From a bacterium UBA6154 (GTDB lineage Bacteria; Actinomycetota; Actinomycetes; S36-B12), in NCBI GenBank assembly GCA_002422375.1, contig DIUQ01000040.1:1-12101 (forward strand): DNA of 12,101 bases. The letters are read 5' to 3'. The notes beneath the pieces were generated by a model. The model was not told where the DNA came from. It worked only from the letters and a program-made list of their open reading frames with translations, and searched no databases. Positions 1-5,590 of the stretch are shown here, piece by piece (the first letter of the stretch is position 1; the number at the start of each line of letters is the position of its first letter). The position numbers and the translations under genes are program-made.

Positions 1-45
1 GGAGCGGTGATTCCCATTGATGGTGGCCTAGGCATGGGGCATTAA
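1..45 (+). CDS. fabG: 3-oxoacyl-ACP reductase FabG, last 14 codons only (5' end outside window)
   Basis: The window opens in frame with codons for GAVIPIDGGLGMGH and a TAA stop. This is the characteristic C-terminal tail of actinobacterial FabG/MabA, the NADPH-dependent short-chain dehydrogenase that reduces 3-oxoacyl-ACP in type II fatty acid synthesis. The I-P-x-D-G-G segment is the usual SDR C-terminal motif near the cofactor pocket and subunit interface. The following gene is the enoyl-ACP reductase, the same fabG-fabI order as mabA-inhA in mycobacteria, which supports the call despite the short fragment. The catalytic part lies outside the window and cannot be checked. Confidence 0.85.
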   Translation, partial: GAVIPIDGGLGMGH

Positions 46-61
46 TTCATCATGCACCCAA

Positions 62-67
62 TAAGGT
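62..67 (+). promoter_or_regulatory. Candidate -10 element of a leaderless fabI transcript
   Basis: TAAGGT fits the actinobacterial -10 pattern TANNNT and ends exactly 6 bases before the fabI ATG, so transcription would start at or beside the A of ATG. The GG inside it could also be read as a weak AAGG ribosome site, so the two readings compete. No convincing -35 hexamer is seen. The same spacing occurs before serB, gcvH and the BFN gene. Confidence 0.45.
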
Positions 68-73
68 TGACCC

Positions 74-841
74 ATGTCGCTGCTTGAAGGTAAAACGGTC
101 CTTGTCACCGGAGTTCTGACAGATCAGTCGATTGCATTTCATGTTGCCCAGTTGGCTCAGGAGCAAGGAGCGACAGTGGTGTTGACCTCCTTTGGTCGGA
201 CCATGAGCCTCACGCGTCGCAGTGCGTCCCGGTTGCCGCAGGAGTGTGCTGTAGTTGAGTTGGATGTCACGTCGGCAGCAGATCTTGAATCATTGAGCGC
301 ACGAATACAAGAGCATGTCCCGGGTGTGGATGGAGTTCTGCACTCCATCGGATTCGCACCAGAATCGGCGCTGGGGGGCAATTTCCTGAAGACTCCGTGG
401 GTTGATGTGTCTACGGCCATGGAGATTTCAGCTTTTTCCTTGAAATCATTAGCGGTTGCGGTGGAACCAGTAATGTCTCGAGGGGGTTCCATTGTCGGGC
501 TCGATTTTGATGCCACCGTTGCCTGGCCAACATATGACTGGATGGGTGTCGCTAAGGCTGCACTCGAAAGTACATCCCGTTATTTGGCGCGTGATCTAGG
601 TCCCCGAGGTATCCGAGTGAATTTAGTAGCAGCCGGACCAATTCGAACCATGGCGGCGAAAAGCATTCCCGGATTTGAGGAATTTGAAGGCATCTGGGCG
701 GACAGGGCACCGCTGGGTTGGGATGTCACAAATCCTGTTCCGACCGCTCAGGCATGCGTAGCTCTACTCTCTGATTGGTTTCCGGCTACCTCGGGTGAGA
801 TCATTCACGTTGATGGCGGTATGCATTCCCAAGGTGCTTGA
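74..841 (+). CDS. fabI: Enoyl-[acyl-carrier-protein] reductase (NADH), FabI/InhA family
   Basis: 255 residues. It catalyses the last step of each elongation cycle in type II fatty acid synthesis, reducing trans-2-enoyl-ACP with NADH in the cytoplasm. It shows the FabI variant of the SDR fold: a modified dinucleotide loop (residues 13-20, VLTDQSI), TSFGR at 38-42, LDV at 63-65, HSIGF at 90-94, catalytic Tyr154 and Lys161 (Y-x6-K) and NLVAAGPIRT at 183-192. Wording around the active site (DWMGVAKAALES) and the C-terminus (IIHVDGGMHSQ) closely resembles mycobacterial InhA. However, the substrate-loop region (about 191-206) is short, as in ordinary FabI, and lacks the longer InhA insertion linked to long-chain mycolate precursors, so fabI is the better symbol than inhA. 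The start has only a weak AAGG upstream. It follows fabG by 28 bases and ends one base from the stop of the convergent serB. Confidence 0.93.
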   Translation: MSLLEGKTVLVTGVLTDQSIAFHVAQLAQEQGATVVLTSFGRTMSLTRRSASRLPQECAVVELDVTSAADLESLSARIQEHVPGVDGVLHSIGFAPESALGGNFLKTPWVDVSTAMEISAFSLKSLAVAVEPVMSRGGSIVGLDFDATVAWPTYDWMGVAKAALESTSRYLARDLGPRGIRVNLVAAGPIRTMAAKSIPGFEEFEGIWADRAPLGWDVTNPVPTAQACVALLSDWFPATSGEIIHVDGGMHSQGA

Positions 842-842
842 G

Positions 843-2054
843 TCAGCCCATGGTTTGGGCGTCTGCCGCCTCAATTTCTTCACGGCTGATTCCAAGTAAA
901 TACAGGATCGAATCTAAAAATGGAACGCTCACCGCTGTGTCTGCGTGATCTCGGAGCGCCTTCTTTGCATTGAACGCAACTCCTAAGCCAGCAGCCTCGA
1001 GCATGTCAATGTCATTTGCACCATCACCGATAGCGATTGTGCGTCGACGGGGAATCGCATGGCGACGAGCAACGTCTTCCAATGCAGCACGTTTGCCAGC
1101 GCGATCAATAATTATGCCCAAAATTTTCCCGGTCAAGAATCCATCCACCACTTCTAGCGTGTTGGCACGTACTTCACTTACTCCTAATTCCTGGGCGAGT
1201 GGCGCAATGACGTTAGTAAATCCACCTGATACAAGAACTATCCTGTATCCCAGCCGATTCAATGTTCGACATAACGTTCGCGCCCCCGGTGTTAACCGTA
1301 TTTCGGATCTCACCTGGTCAAGAATTGACTCAGGTTGCCCGGCTAATAATGCAACTCGCTCTGCTAGAGCACTGGCAAAATCCAACTCACCTGACATTGC
1401 CTTGCGCGTAATTTCAGCGACGTGTTCGCCCACTCCCGCATGGTGAGCAAGGAGATCAACCACTTCGTCTTGAATCAGGGTTGAATCGACGTCCATCACG
1501 ACAAGGTACTGTCCGCGTGACTCAAGCGTTACGTCCTGAACCGAGATATCGACATGGCATTCAGCCGAGACTTCGGCCAGCGCGCGTCGCATTCGGTCAG
1601 GGGGAGCTCCGGATCCCACCAATCGGATCGCCGTCACGGGATAGGCCGCAATTCGGTGAATTCGATCGATATTCCCGCCTATGTCCGCAATGGTTGCACT
1701 GATTCGTGCCATGGCTTCTGCTGAAATTGGGTTTCCCATGACGATCACCTGAAATGGATCGAGTGACCGAGCGTGTTCCTGGGAAACACCAGGGACCGTG
1801 CTTACTTCCAAGTCCAGAGCGCTTGCAGACATGCGAACCGCGGTACGCGCCTCCTGAAGGACTGCACCTGATTCGGCATCGTCAACATCCTCGTTGACCG
1901 ACACGAGTATTGCCAAAATGAGTCGACCTCGAACAACAAGTTGCTCCATATCGCTAACATGAACGCGGTGGCGAGACAACGAGATAAAGATCGAACTGGT
2001 GACACCGGGGCGGTCAACACCGCTGATTGTCACCAACAGGGTGCGTTCTGCCAT
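843..2054 (-). CDS. serB: Phosphoserine phosphatase SerB with tandem ACT domains
   Basis: 403 residues. It hydrolyses O-phospho-L-serine to serine, the last step of the phosphorylated serine pathway. Residues about 4-85 and 101-175 look like two ACT-type ligand-binding domains (LVTISGVDRPGVTSSIF; FQVIVMGNPISAEAM), as in M. tuberculosis SerB2, where ACT domains mediate amino-acid feedback. The HAD catalytic domain follows: motif I VMDVDSTLI with nucleophile Asp188 and acid/base Asp190, motif II VSGGF with Ser276, Lys321 in AGKRAA, and motif III GDGANDIDM with Asp344 and Asp348 for magnesium. All key residues are present. The length matches SerB2-type enzymes of about 400 residues rather than short SerBs. 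It diverges from the membrane protein gene across only 35 bases. No Shine-Dalgarno precedes the ATG and a TANNNT box sits 6 bases upstream, suggesting a leaderless mRNA. Confidence 0.95.
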   Translation of the reverse strand: MAERTLLVTISGVDRPGVTSSIFISLSRHRVHVSDMEQLVVRGRLILAILVSVNEDVDDAESGAVLQEARTAVRMSASALDLEVSTVPGVSQEHARSLDPFQVIVMGNPISAEAMARISATIADIGGNIDRIHRIAAYPVTAIRLVGSGAPPDRMRRALAEVSAECHVDISVQDVTLESRGQYLVVMDVDSTLIQDEVVDLLAHHAGVGEHVAEITRKAMSGELDFASALAERVALLAGQPESILDQVRSEIRLTPGARTLCRTLNRLGYRIVLVSGGFTNVIAPLAQELGVSEVRANTLEVVDGFLTGKILGIIIDRAGKRAALEDVARRHAIPRRRTIAIGDGANDIDMLEAAGLGVAFNAKKALRDHADTAVSVPFLDSILYLLGISREEIEAADAQTMG

Positions 2055-2059
2055 GCACC

Positions 2060-2074
2060 TACTCTATTCGAGTA
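2060..2074. repeat. 15-bp inverted repeat in the serB/membrane-protein divergent promoter
   Basis: TACTC-TATTC-GAGTA has perfect 5-bp arms and a 5-bp spacer. It covers the predicted -10 of serB (TAGAGT, minus strand) and a possible plus-strand -10, TACTCT (2060-2065), for the membrane protein gene. A regulator bound here would affect both directions. The arms are short, so chance is possible. Confidence 0.35.
2061..2066 (-). promoter_or_regulatory. Candidate -10 element of a leaderless serB transcript
   Basis: On the minus strand this reads TAGAGT (TANNNT pattern) and ends 6 bases before the serB ATG. No purine-rich ribosome site lies in those 6 bases. The upstream -35 position is weak. The element lies inside the TACTC-N5-GAGTA inverted repeat. 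Confidence 0.5.
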
Positions 2075-2077
2075 CAC

Positions 2078-2083
2078 AGGAGG
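2078..2083 (+). promoter_or_regulatory. Strong Shine-Dalgarno that fixes the start of the membrane protein gene at GTG 2090
   Basis: A perfect AGGAGG lies 6 bases before GTG 2090. An in-frame ATG at 2027 would give 21 more residues, but it lies within serB, has no comparable ribosome site and adds a non-signal-like extension before the first TM segment. Confidence 0.8.
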
Positions 2084-2089
2084 ACAGCG

Positions 2090-2773
2090 GTGAGGCGGAT
2101 TGTGCTTCGCTCCTTTGCCGTGCTGATGCTTCTTTTCGCGATCACATTCGGTGCTATTGCCGGTGTGATTTACAGCGCCGTGGGCGTTGGGGACACCGTG
2201 ACAGTTCCAGGTGAGGAGATCAAGAACGAGTCAGACCTTGATTGCCATAGTTTTCTGGTCGACATTGAATCGGTATCAGTCTCCAGCATCCCGTTCAGTT
2301 TCTTACTTGGTGAATGGTTTGCTGAACTGGAAATCTCTTCGACACCTAGTATGGAGATGCAGGGCGCGGCTGTAACCAGGGACAGCGTAGATGCCGCGTT
2401 ACTGGGCAAATCTGTCTGTGGTGTTGAACTCCGTCAAGATCCATTGATCACGCTTATCACGTCGGGGGATGCGTTTCTCAACGTTTCCGACCTGCCAGAC
2501 ACTCTCGTTGAATCAGAAGGCAACGTACTTTATTTTCCTATCGAGGCTTTGAGGGGCACAAGTATCGTCATCAACACACGTGACCCTATGCAGGCGTTGG
2601 ACATACAGGAATTAATCATCAGCGGTGTTGTGACTTTCCCTCAGGCGGTCATGATATTTAGAATCGCTGGGGCCGCGGGCATCGTTTTCCTCGGCGCCGG
2701 AATAACACTCCTCGTGTTAGCTCGCTCTCGCCGCCAGAAGGCGTTATCAATTCCTGATGGAGCAGAAAGTTGA
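2090..2773 (+). CDS. Unknown bitopic membrane protein, two TM segments with an extracytoplasmic domain
   Basis: 227 residues from GTG 2090. I do not recognise the family. The N-terminus is basic (MRRIVLR) followed by a hydrophobic segment at about 8-30. A mostly beta-type polar domain (about 31-187) follows, then a second hydrophobic segment (about 189-211) and a basic tail (ARSRRQK). By the positive-inside rule both ends are cytoplasmic and the middle lies outside. The outer domain has just two cysteines, Cys52 (LDCHSF) and Cys110 (KSVCGVE), which could form a disulfide. No catalytic motif is visible. It overlaps pgsA by 4 bases (TTGA), so the two are probably translated together, and a membrane or lipid-related job is a reasonable guess only. 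It is divergent from serB. Confidence 0.75.
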   Translation: MRRIVLRSFAVLMLLFAITFGAIAGVIYSAVGVGDTVTVPGEEIKNESDLDCHSFLVDIESVSVSSIPFSFLLGEWFAELEISSTPSMEMQGAAVTRDSVDAALLGKSVCGVELRQDPLITLITSGDAFLNVSDLPDTLVESEGNVLYFPIEALRGTSIVINTRDPMQALDIQELIISGVVTFPQAVMIFRIAGAAGIVFLGAGITLLVLARSRRQKALSIPDGAES

Positions 2774-3363
2774 CCCCGAGCCCAGGGGACACCCGACCGT
2801 GGCGCGTCCTCACGCTTCCTAATGCTGTGAGTCTGGTTCGCCTTGCCGGCATACCACTTTTCCTGTGGCTCGTGCTTGTTCAGCAGGCAGATGTTGTTGC
2901 GTTCATAGTTTTGGTCATTGCCGGAGCTACGGACTGGATCGACGGATACCTGGCGCGCCGGCTTAATCAACAGAGCAGGTTGGGGGAGTTGCTCGATCCA
3001 CTTGTCGATCGTCTCTACATCCTGGCCACCATCGCGGGTTTGGCTCTGCGGGATTTCATCCCTTGGTGGCTTGTGGTACTCATCCTTGCCAGAGATCTCC
3101 TGCTGTTGCTCACCATCCCCACTCTGCGCGCACTGAATCGTGCGGCACTCCCGGTGACCTACATAGGCAAAGCCGGAACATTTGCCCTGCTATGGGGCTT
3201 TCCGCTGTTCCTTCTCAGCAGCACCAATGGCTTCGTGGGGAGTGCATTCGGCGCCCTCGCTTGGGGGTTCGCACTGTGGGGTACCTATCTGTACTGGTGG
3301 GCTGGAATCCGGTACGTTCAGACTGCACGAAACATGCTGAGAGATCACGCTGCGTCCAGATAG
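2770..3363 (+). CDS. pgsA: CDP-alcohol phosphatidyltransferase (PgsA family; phosphatidylglycerophosphate or cardiolipin synthase type)
   Basis: 197 residues, start TTG 2770 inside the previous gene's stop (TTGA). This is an integral membrane enzyme of phospholipid synthesis that transfers a phosphatidyl group from CDP-diacylglycerol to an alcohol acceptor. The full family signature D-x2-D-G-x2-A-R-x8-G-x3-D-x3-D is present: Asp55, Asp58, Gly59, Ala62, Arg63, Gly72, Asp76, Asp80. These residues bind CDP and two metal ions. Several hydrophobic helices follow (about 42-53, 85-120, 130-180), giving the roughly six-helix fold expected. Its place before gcvH matches M. tuberculosis pgsA2 (Rv1822). 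Actinobacteria often carry more than one paralogue, and some members of this family make cardiolipin from phosphatidylglycerol plus CDP-diacylglycerol, so the acceptor cannot be fixed from sequence. There is no strong ribosome site; translation is probably coupled to the upstream gene. Confidence 0.85.
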   Translation: MTPSPGDTRPWRVLTLPNAVSLVRLAGIPLFLWLVLVQQADVVAFIVLVIAGATDWIDGYLARRLNQQSRLGELLDPLVDRLYILATIAGLALRDFIPWWLVVLILARDLLLLLTIPTLRALNRAALPVTYIGKAGTFALLWGFPLFLLSSTNGFVGSAFGALAWGFALWGTYLYWWAGIRYVQTARNMLRDHAASR

Positions 3364-3366
3364 GCT
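3361..3366 (+). promoter_or_regulatory. Candidate -10 element of a leaderless gcvH transcript, overlapping the pgsA stop
   Basis: TAGGCT begins with the TAG stop of pgsA and ends 6 bases before the gcvH ATG, the same geometry as at fabI, serB and the BFN gene. AGGC in the spacer is too close to ATG to be a good ribosome site. No clear -35. Confidence 0.45.
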
Positions 3367-3372
3367 AGGCAC

Positions 3373-3756
3373 ATGACACCTGACGAACTGTCGTACACAT
3401 CCGAGCACGAGTGGGTCCGGCTCACGGATTCGGGCAATGTGCGGTTTGGCATAACGCATTATGCCCAAGAGTCGCTCGGGGACATTGTCTACGTCTCTCT
3501 GCCGGCAATAGGCGAAAGCCTCAGCGCTGGGAGTGTGTGCGGAGAGGTGGAATCAACCAAGAGTGTTAGCGATATTTATGCCCCCATCGACGGCGACGTT
3601 GTTTCCATCAATCCCGAATTAGATTCCAATCCTGAGGTGATCAATTCATCACCATATTCGGATGGCTGGATGGTGGAGATTGAGCCGAGCAACCCGTCCC
3701 AGATAGATGGGTTGCTGTCGGCGGCCGAGTACATGGCTTTAACCGAGCAGGTTTAG
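3373..3756 (+). CDS. gcvH: Glycine cleavage system H protein
   Basis: 127 residues, the usual GcvH length. It is the small lipoyl carrier that shuttles the aminomethyl group from P protein (GcvP) to T protein and is re-oxidised by L protein, in the cytoplasm. The start TPDELSYTSEHEWVR and the lipoylation segment GEVESTKSVSDIYAPIDG are diagnostic; Lys63 is the expected lipoyl lysine. The C-terminal YSDGWMVEIEPS region is also typical. Its partner gcvP lies about 2.7 kb downstream behind a glycine riboswitch, whereas gcvH has no riboswitch of its own. gcvT and lpd are not in the window. The gene starts 9 bases after pgsA and is followed 7 bases later by the FHA gene. Confidence 0.96.
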   Translation: MTPDELSYTSEHEWVRLTDSGNVRFGITHYAQESLGDIVYVSLPAIGESLSAGSVCGEVESTKSVSDIYAPIDGDVVSINPELDSNPEVINSSPYSDGWMVEIEPSNPSQIDGLLSAAEYMALTEQV

Positions 3757-3763
3757 GGCTGTC

Positions 3764-4252
3764 ATGGTGTGTTTGGTTTGTTCCAATGAGGTCACCCCGG
3801 GTGATCGTTTCTGCTCATCATGTGGTGCTCCGGTTGACCTAGCGGACACCGCCATGGAGCACACGGGAGCCATCACGTCCGTCATTATTCAGACAGGAAC
3901 CGGCCCCGTGGTCATGAGCACGGGCGTGCATCGAGATCTGCCATCTGGATCAGCCATGCTGGTTGTGCACAGGGGGCCGGGTGAAGGTACCGAGTATCCG
4001 CTGTCCCCGGAACTTGATGTGATTGTGGTTGGACGTTCGCCGGAGGCCGAGGTATTTCTTGACGACGTAACGGTGAGTCGCCACCACGCGGAGTTCCGGC
4101 ATGGATCTTCAGGGTGGAGCGTCCGGGATGTCGGCAGCCTTAATGGAACGTACGTCAATCGTGTGCGCGTTGACGATCAACAACTGCGCGGTGGTGATGA
4201 AGTTCAGATTGGAAAATTCCGATTCATTTTTCTCGTCGGCGTTGAGGGATAA
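3764..4252 (+). CDS. garA: Zinc-ribbon/FHA-domain protein, GarA/OdhI homologue
   Basis: 162 residues. The C-terminal FHA domain (about 64-156) is close to GarA/OdhI: phosphothreonine-binding residues Gly90-Arg91, Ser105, His108 and Asn127-Gly128 are present, as are DDVTVSRHHAEFR, DVGSLNGTYVN and DEVQIGKFRFIFL. In Mycobacterium and Corynebacterium this protein binds and inhibits 2-oxoglutarate dehydrogenase and adjusts glutamate enzymes, with control by Ser/Thr kinases phosphorylating an N-terminal ETTSVF-type motif. That motif is not seen here. Instead residues 1-22 form a four-cysteine zinc ribbon (Cys3, Cys6, Cys17, Cys20) followed by a linker with only a vague TGAITSV string. FHA identity and gene context are strong; the same regulatory mechanism is uncertain. 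It lies between gcvH and ftsR and its stop overlaps the ftsR start by one base (TAATG). The symbol is assigned by homology and synteny. Confidence 0.85.
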   Translation: MVCLVCSNEVTPGDRFCSSCGAPVDLADTAMEHTGAITSVIIQTGTGPVVMSTGVHRDLPSGSAMLVVHRGPGEGTEYPLSPELDVIVVGRSPEAEVFLDDVTVSRHHAEFRHGSSGWSVRDVGSLNGTYVNRVRVDDQQLRGGDEVQIGKFRFIFLVGVEG

Positions 4253-4950
4253 TGTCGCTGTCTAATGAAAACACGTTGAGTATCGGCGAGGTGCTAAGCC
4301 TGCTCAAAAAGGATTTCCCGGATGTGTCCATTAGTAAAATTCGATTCCTGGAAACTGAGGGACTCATAACACCAGCCAGGTCAGCGTCTGGCTATCGGCG
4401 TTTTGATACACATGACGTCTCACGGTTGCGATCTGTGCTGACATTGCAACGTGATCAATATCTTCCCCTGAAAGTCATCAAGGACCAGCTCGAGGCGGAC
4501 ACAGAGAATGCCGGAATCGCTGCCCCGGTATCAGGATCTGGTGGAGTCCGACCTGATGACTTTCGTCCGGGTTCAGGGAAAGTCCGACTCACGAGGAGCG
4601 AATTGGCTCAGGAAACCGGACTAGACGAGGCTATTGTCGTGGCTTTGGAGAAAGATGGCCTAGTTCTTGCTAATCCAGCGGGTCATTTTGATGAGGATGC
4701 GGTGCAGATTTGCATGATTGCCCACAAGTTGGCTGCTTTTGGGGTGGAGCCTCGACACTTGCGCTCATTTCGTGTCGTGGCTAACCGAGAGTCAGGTTTG
4801 GTTGAACAAATTGCGACGCCCTTTTCCCATCCTCGGGATCGTGACTCCAAAGCCCGCGCGCAGCAAACGGTTCGTGAGTTGGCATCCCTCTTTGTTCAGC
4901 TGCATGCGGCACTCCTGCGGGCAGAGTTAATTCGATCGGGAAGTGGCTGA
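4252..4950 (+). CDS. ftsR: MerR-family transcriptional regulator, FtsR (Rv1828) type
   Basis: 232 residues. The N-terminal MerR winged helix-turn-helix spans about 9-82, with LSIGEVLSLLKKDFPDV, SISKIRFLETEGL, SGYRRF and DQYLPLKVIKDQL, nearly the wording of M. tuberculosis Rv1828. A second helix-turn-helix-like module at about 112-172 (LTRSELAQETGL, then VALEKDGL and AFGVEPRHLRSF) follows a low-complexity linker. The C-terminal 175-232 is helical and probably dimerises. It lacks the metal-binding cysteines of metal-sensing MerR proteins. In Corynebacterium the orthologue is described as an activator of the cell-division gene ftsZ, so this gene likely links division to the cluster; a metabolic ligand is not evident. 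It starts in the TAATG overlap with the FHA gene, so translation is likely coupled, and ends 28 bases before the BFN gene. Confidence 0.9.
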   Translation: MSLSNENTLSIGEVLSLLKKDFPDVSISKIRFLETEGLITPARSASGYRRFDTHDVSRLRSVLTLQRDQYLPLKVIKDQLEADTENAGIAAPVSGSGGVRPDDFRPGSGKVRLTRSELAQETGLDEAIVVALEKDGLVLANPAGHFDEDAVQICMIAHKLAAFGVEPRHLRSFRVVANRESGLVEQIATPFSHPRDRDSKARAQQTVRELASLFVQLHAALLRAELIRSGSG

Positions 4951-4964
4951 AAACGTTGATGGGG

Positions 4965-4976
4965 GTTACCCTTAAC
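4965..4976. promoter_or_regulatory. GTTAC-CCTTAAC element overlapping the BFN gene's -10
   Basis: On the minus strand it reads GTTAAGGGTAAC, a GTTA-N4-TAAC inverted repeat. It covers the predicted -10 TACCCT (4967-4972), which ends 6 bases before the BFN ATG at 4979. A similar 12-mer, GTTGAGAGTTAC, lies upstream of the second MerR gene. It is a candidate binding site for a regulator encoded next door (FtsR or the second MerR). Because the pyrimidine-rich stretch abuts the ATG, no Shine-Dalgarno is available and a leaderless mRNA is likely. Confidence 0.4.
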
Positions 4977-4978
4977 TC

Positions 4979-5485
4979 ATGATTGCTGTGTCCGTTGCCG
5001 GTGTGCGCATGGAGATGCCTTCGAATACGCCCATTGTGCTGCTACAGGAGGAGGCCGGTGATCGATACATTCCAATCTGGGTAGGTGCGGTGGAGGCGAC
5101 CTCCATTGCCTACGCCCAACAGGGTGTTGTTCCACCCCGTCCCTTGACCCACGATCTGTTCCTGGACACCCTGACAGAGTTGGGCTCGACAGTGGCTGGT
5201 GTGCGGATCACGGATCTCACCGATGGTGTCTTTTATGCAGTCCTTGACCTCGTCGACCTGCAGGGGAATAAGCATGGGGTGGCGGCTCGCCCCTCGGATG
5301 CGATCGCCCTGGCCTTGCGGGCTAGCGCCCCACTATTCGTCGCTGAAAGCGTCATGAATGAGGCCGGAGTCAGCATTGGAATCGAATCGGACACCGACGA
5401 GAACGCAGAACCTGAAGATCAGGTGGAGAAGTTCCGCGAGTTTCTCGAGGGTGTCTCCCCGGAGGACTTCGAGCAACCAGGCTGA
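4979..5485 (+). CDS. Bifunctional nuclease (BFN/DUF151) domain protein
   Basis: 168 residues; the BFN domain spans about 1-133. Family motifs are visible: MIAVSVAGVRMEMPSNTPIVLLQE at the start, YIPIWVGAVEATSIA (30-44), RPLTHDLFLDTL (54-65) and GVAARPSDAIALALRASAPLFV (100-121). The last 35 residues are acidic (DTDENAEPEDQ). The domain was named from a plant protein reported to have DNase and RNase activity; the bacterial role, including that of the mycobacterial homologue Rv1829, is poorly defined. The gene is always a near neighbour of the two MerR genes in actinobacteria, and I infer a shared process but cannot name it. The start is the first codon of the conserved block and has no ribosome site, with a TACCCT box 6 bases upstream. 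Confidence 0.88.
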   Translation: MIAVSVAGVRMEMPSNTPIVLLQEEAGDRYIPIWVGAVEATSIAYAQQGVVPPRPLTHDLFLDTLTELGSTVAGVRITDLTDGVFYAVLDLVDLQGNKHGVAARPSDAIALALRASAPLFVAESVMNEAGVSIGIESDTDENAEPEDQVEKFREFLEGVSPEDFEQPG

Positions 5486-5590
5486 GCGTCATCTAAAGGT
5501 TGAGAGTTACGCCGCACCGTGCCGGGCGTGTCGGGTAGTATTCGGGTTCTGGCTTCCCTAAGTTCAAGACCTCACTACAAGGAGGCACGG
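5486..5590 (+). promoter_or_regulatory. Promoter region of the second MerR gene, with GTTGAGAGTTAC element (5499-5510)
   Basis: This 105-base gap is the largest break inside the pgsA-merR run. It contains GTTGAGAGTTAC at 5499-5510, which matches the BFN-promoter element in 9 of 12 positions (consensus GTTRAGRGTWAC). TAGTAT at 5536-5541 could be a -10, but no -35 lies at the usual distance, which would suit MerR-type activation. AAGGAGG at 5579-5585 is a strong ribosome site, 5 bases before GTG 5591. Confidence 0.45.

Noticed and set aside
970..1446. 158-codon plus-strand frame inside serB
   Set aside because: Shadow of the serB catalytic domain, which carries all HAD motifs on the minus strand.
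2027..2089. N-terminal extension of the membrane protein from ATG 2027
   Set aside because: Would lie inside serB and across its promoter, with no ribosome site; AGGAGG before GTG 2090 is decisive.
5519..5590. N-terminal extension of the second MerR protein from ATG 5519
   Set aside because: No ribosome site and no conserved residues; AAGGAGG before GTG 5591 is a better start.
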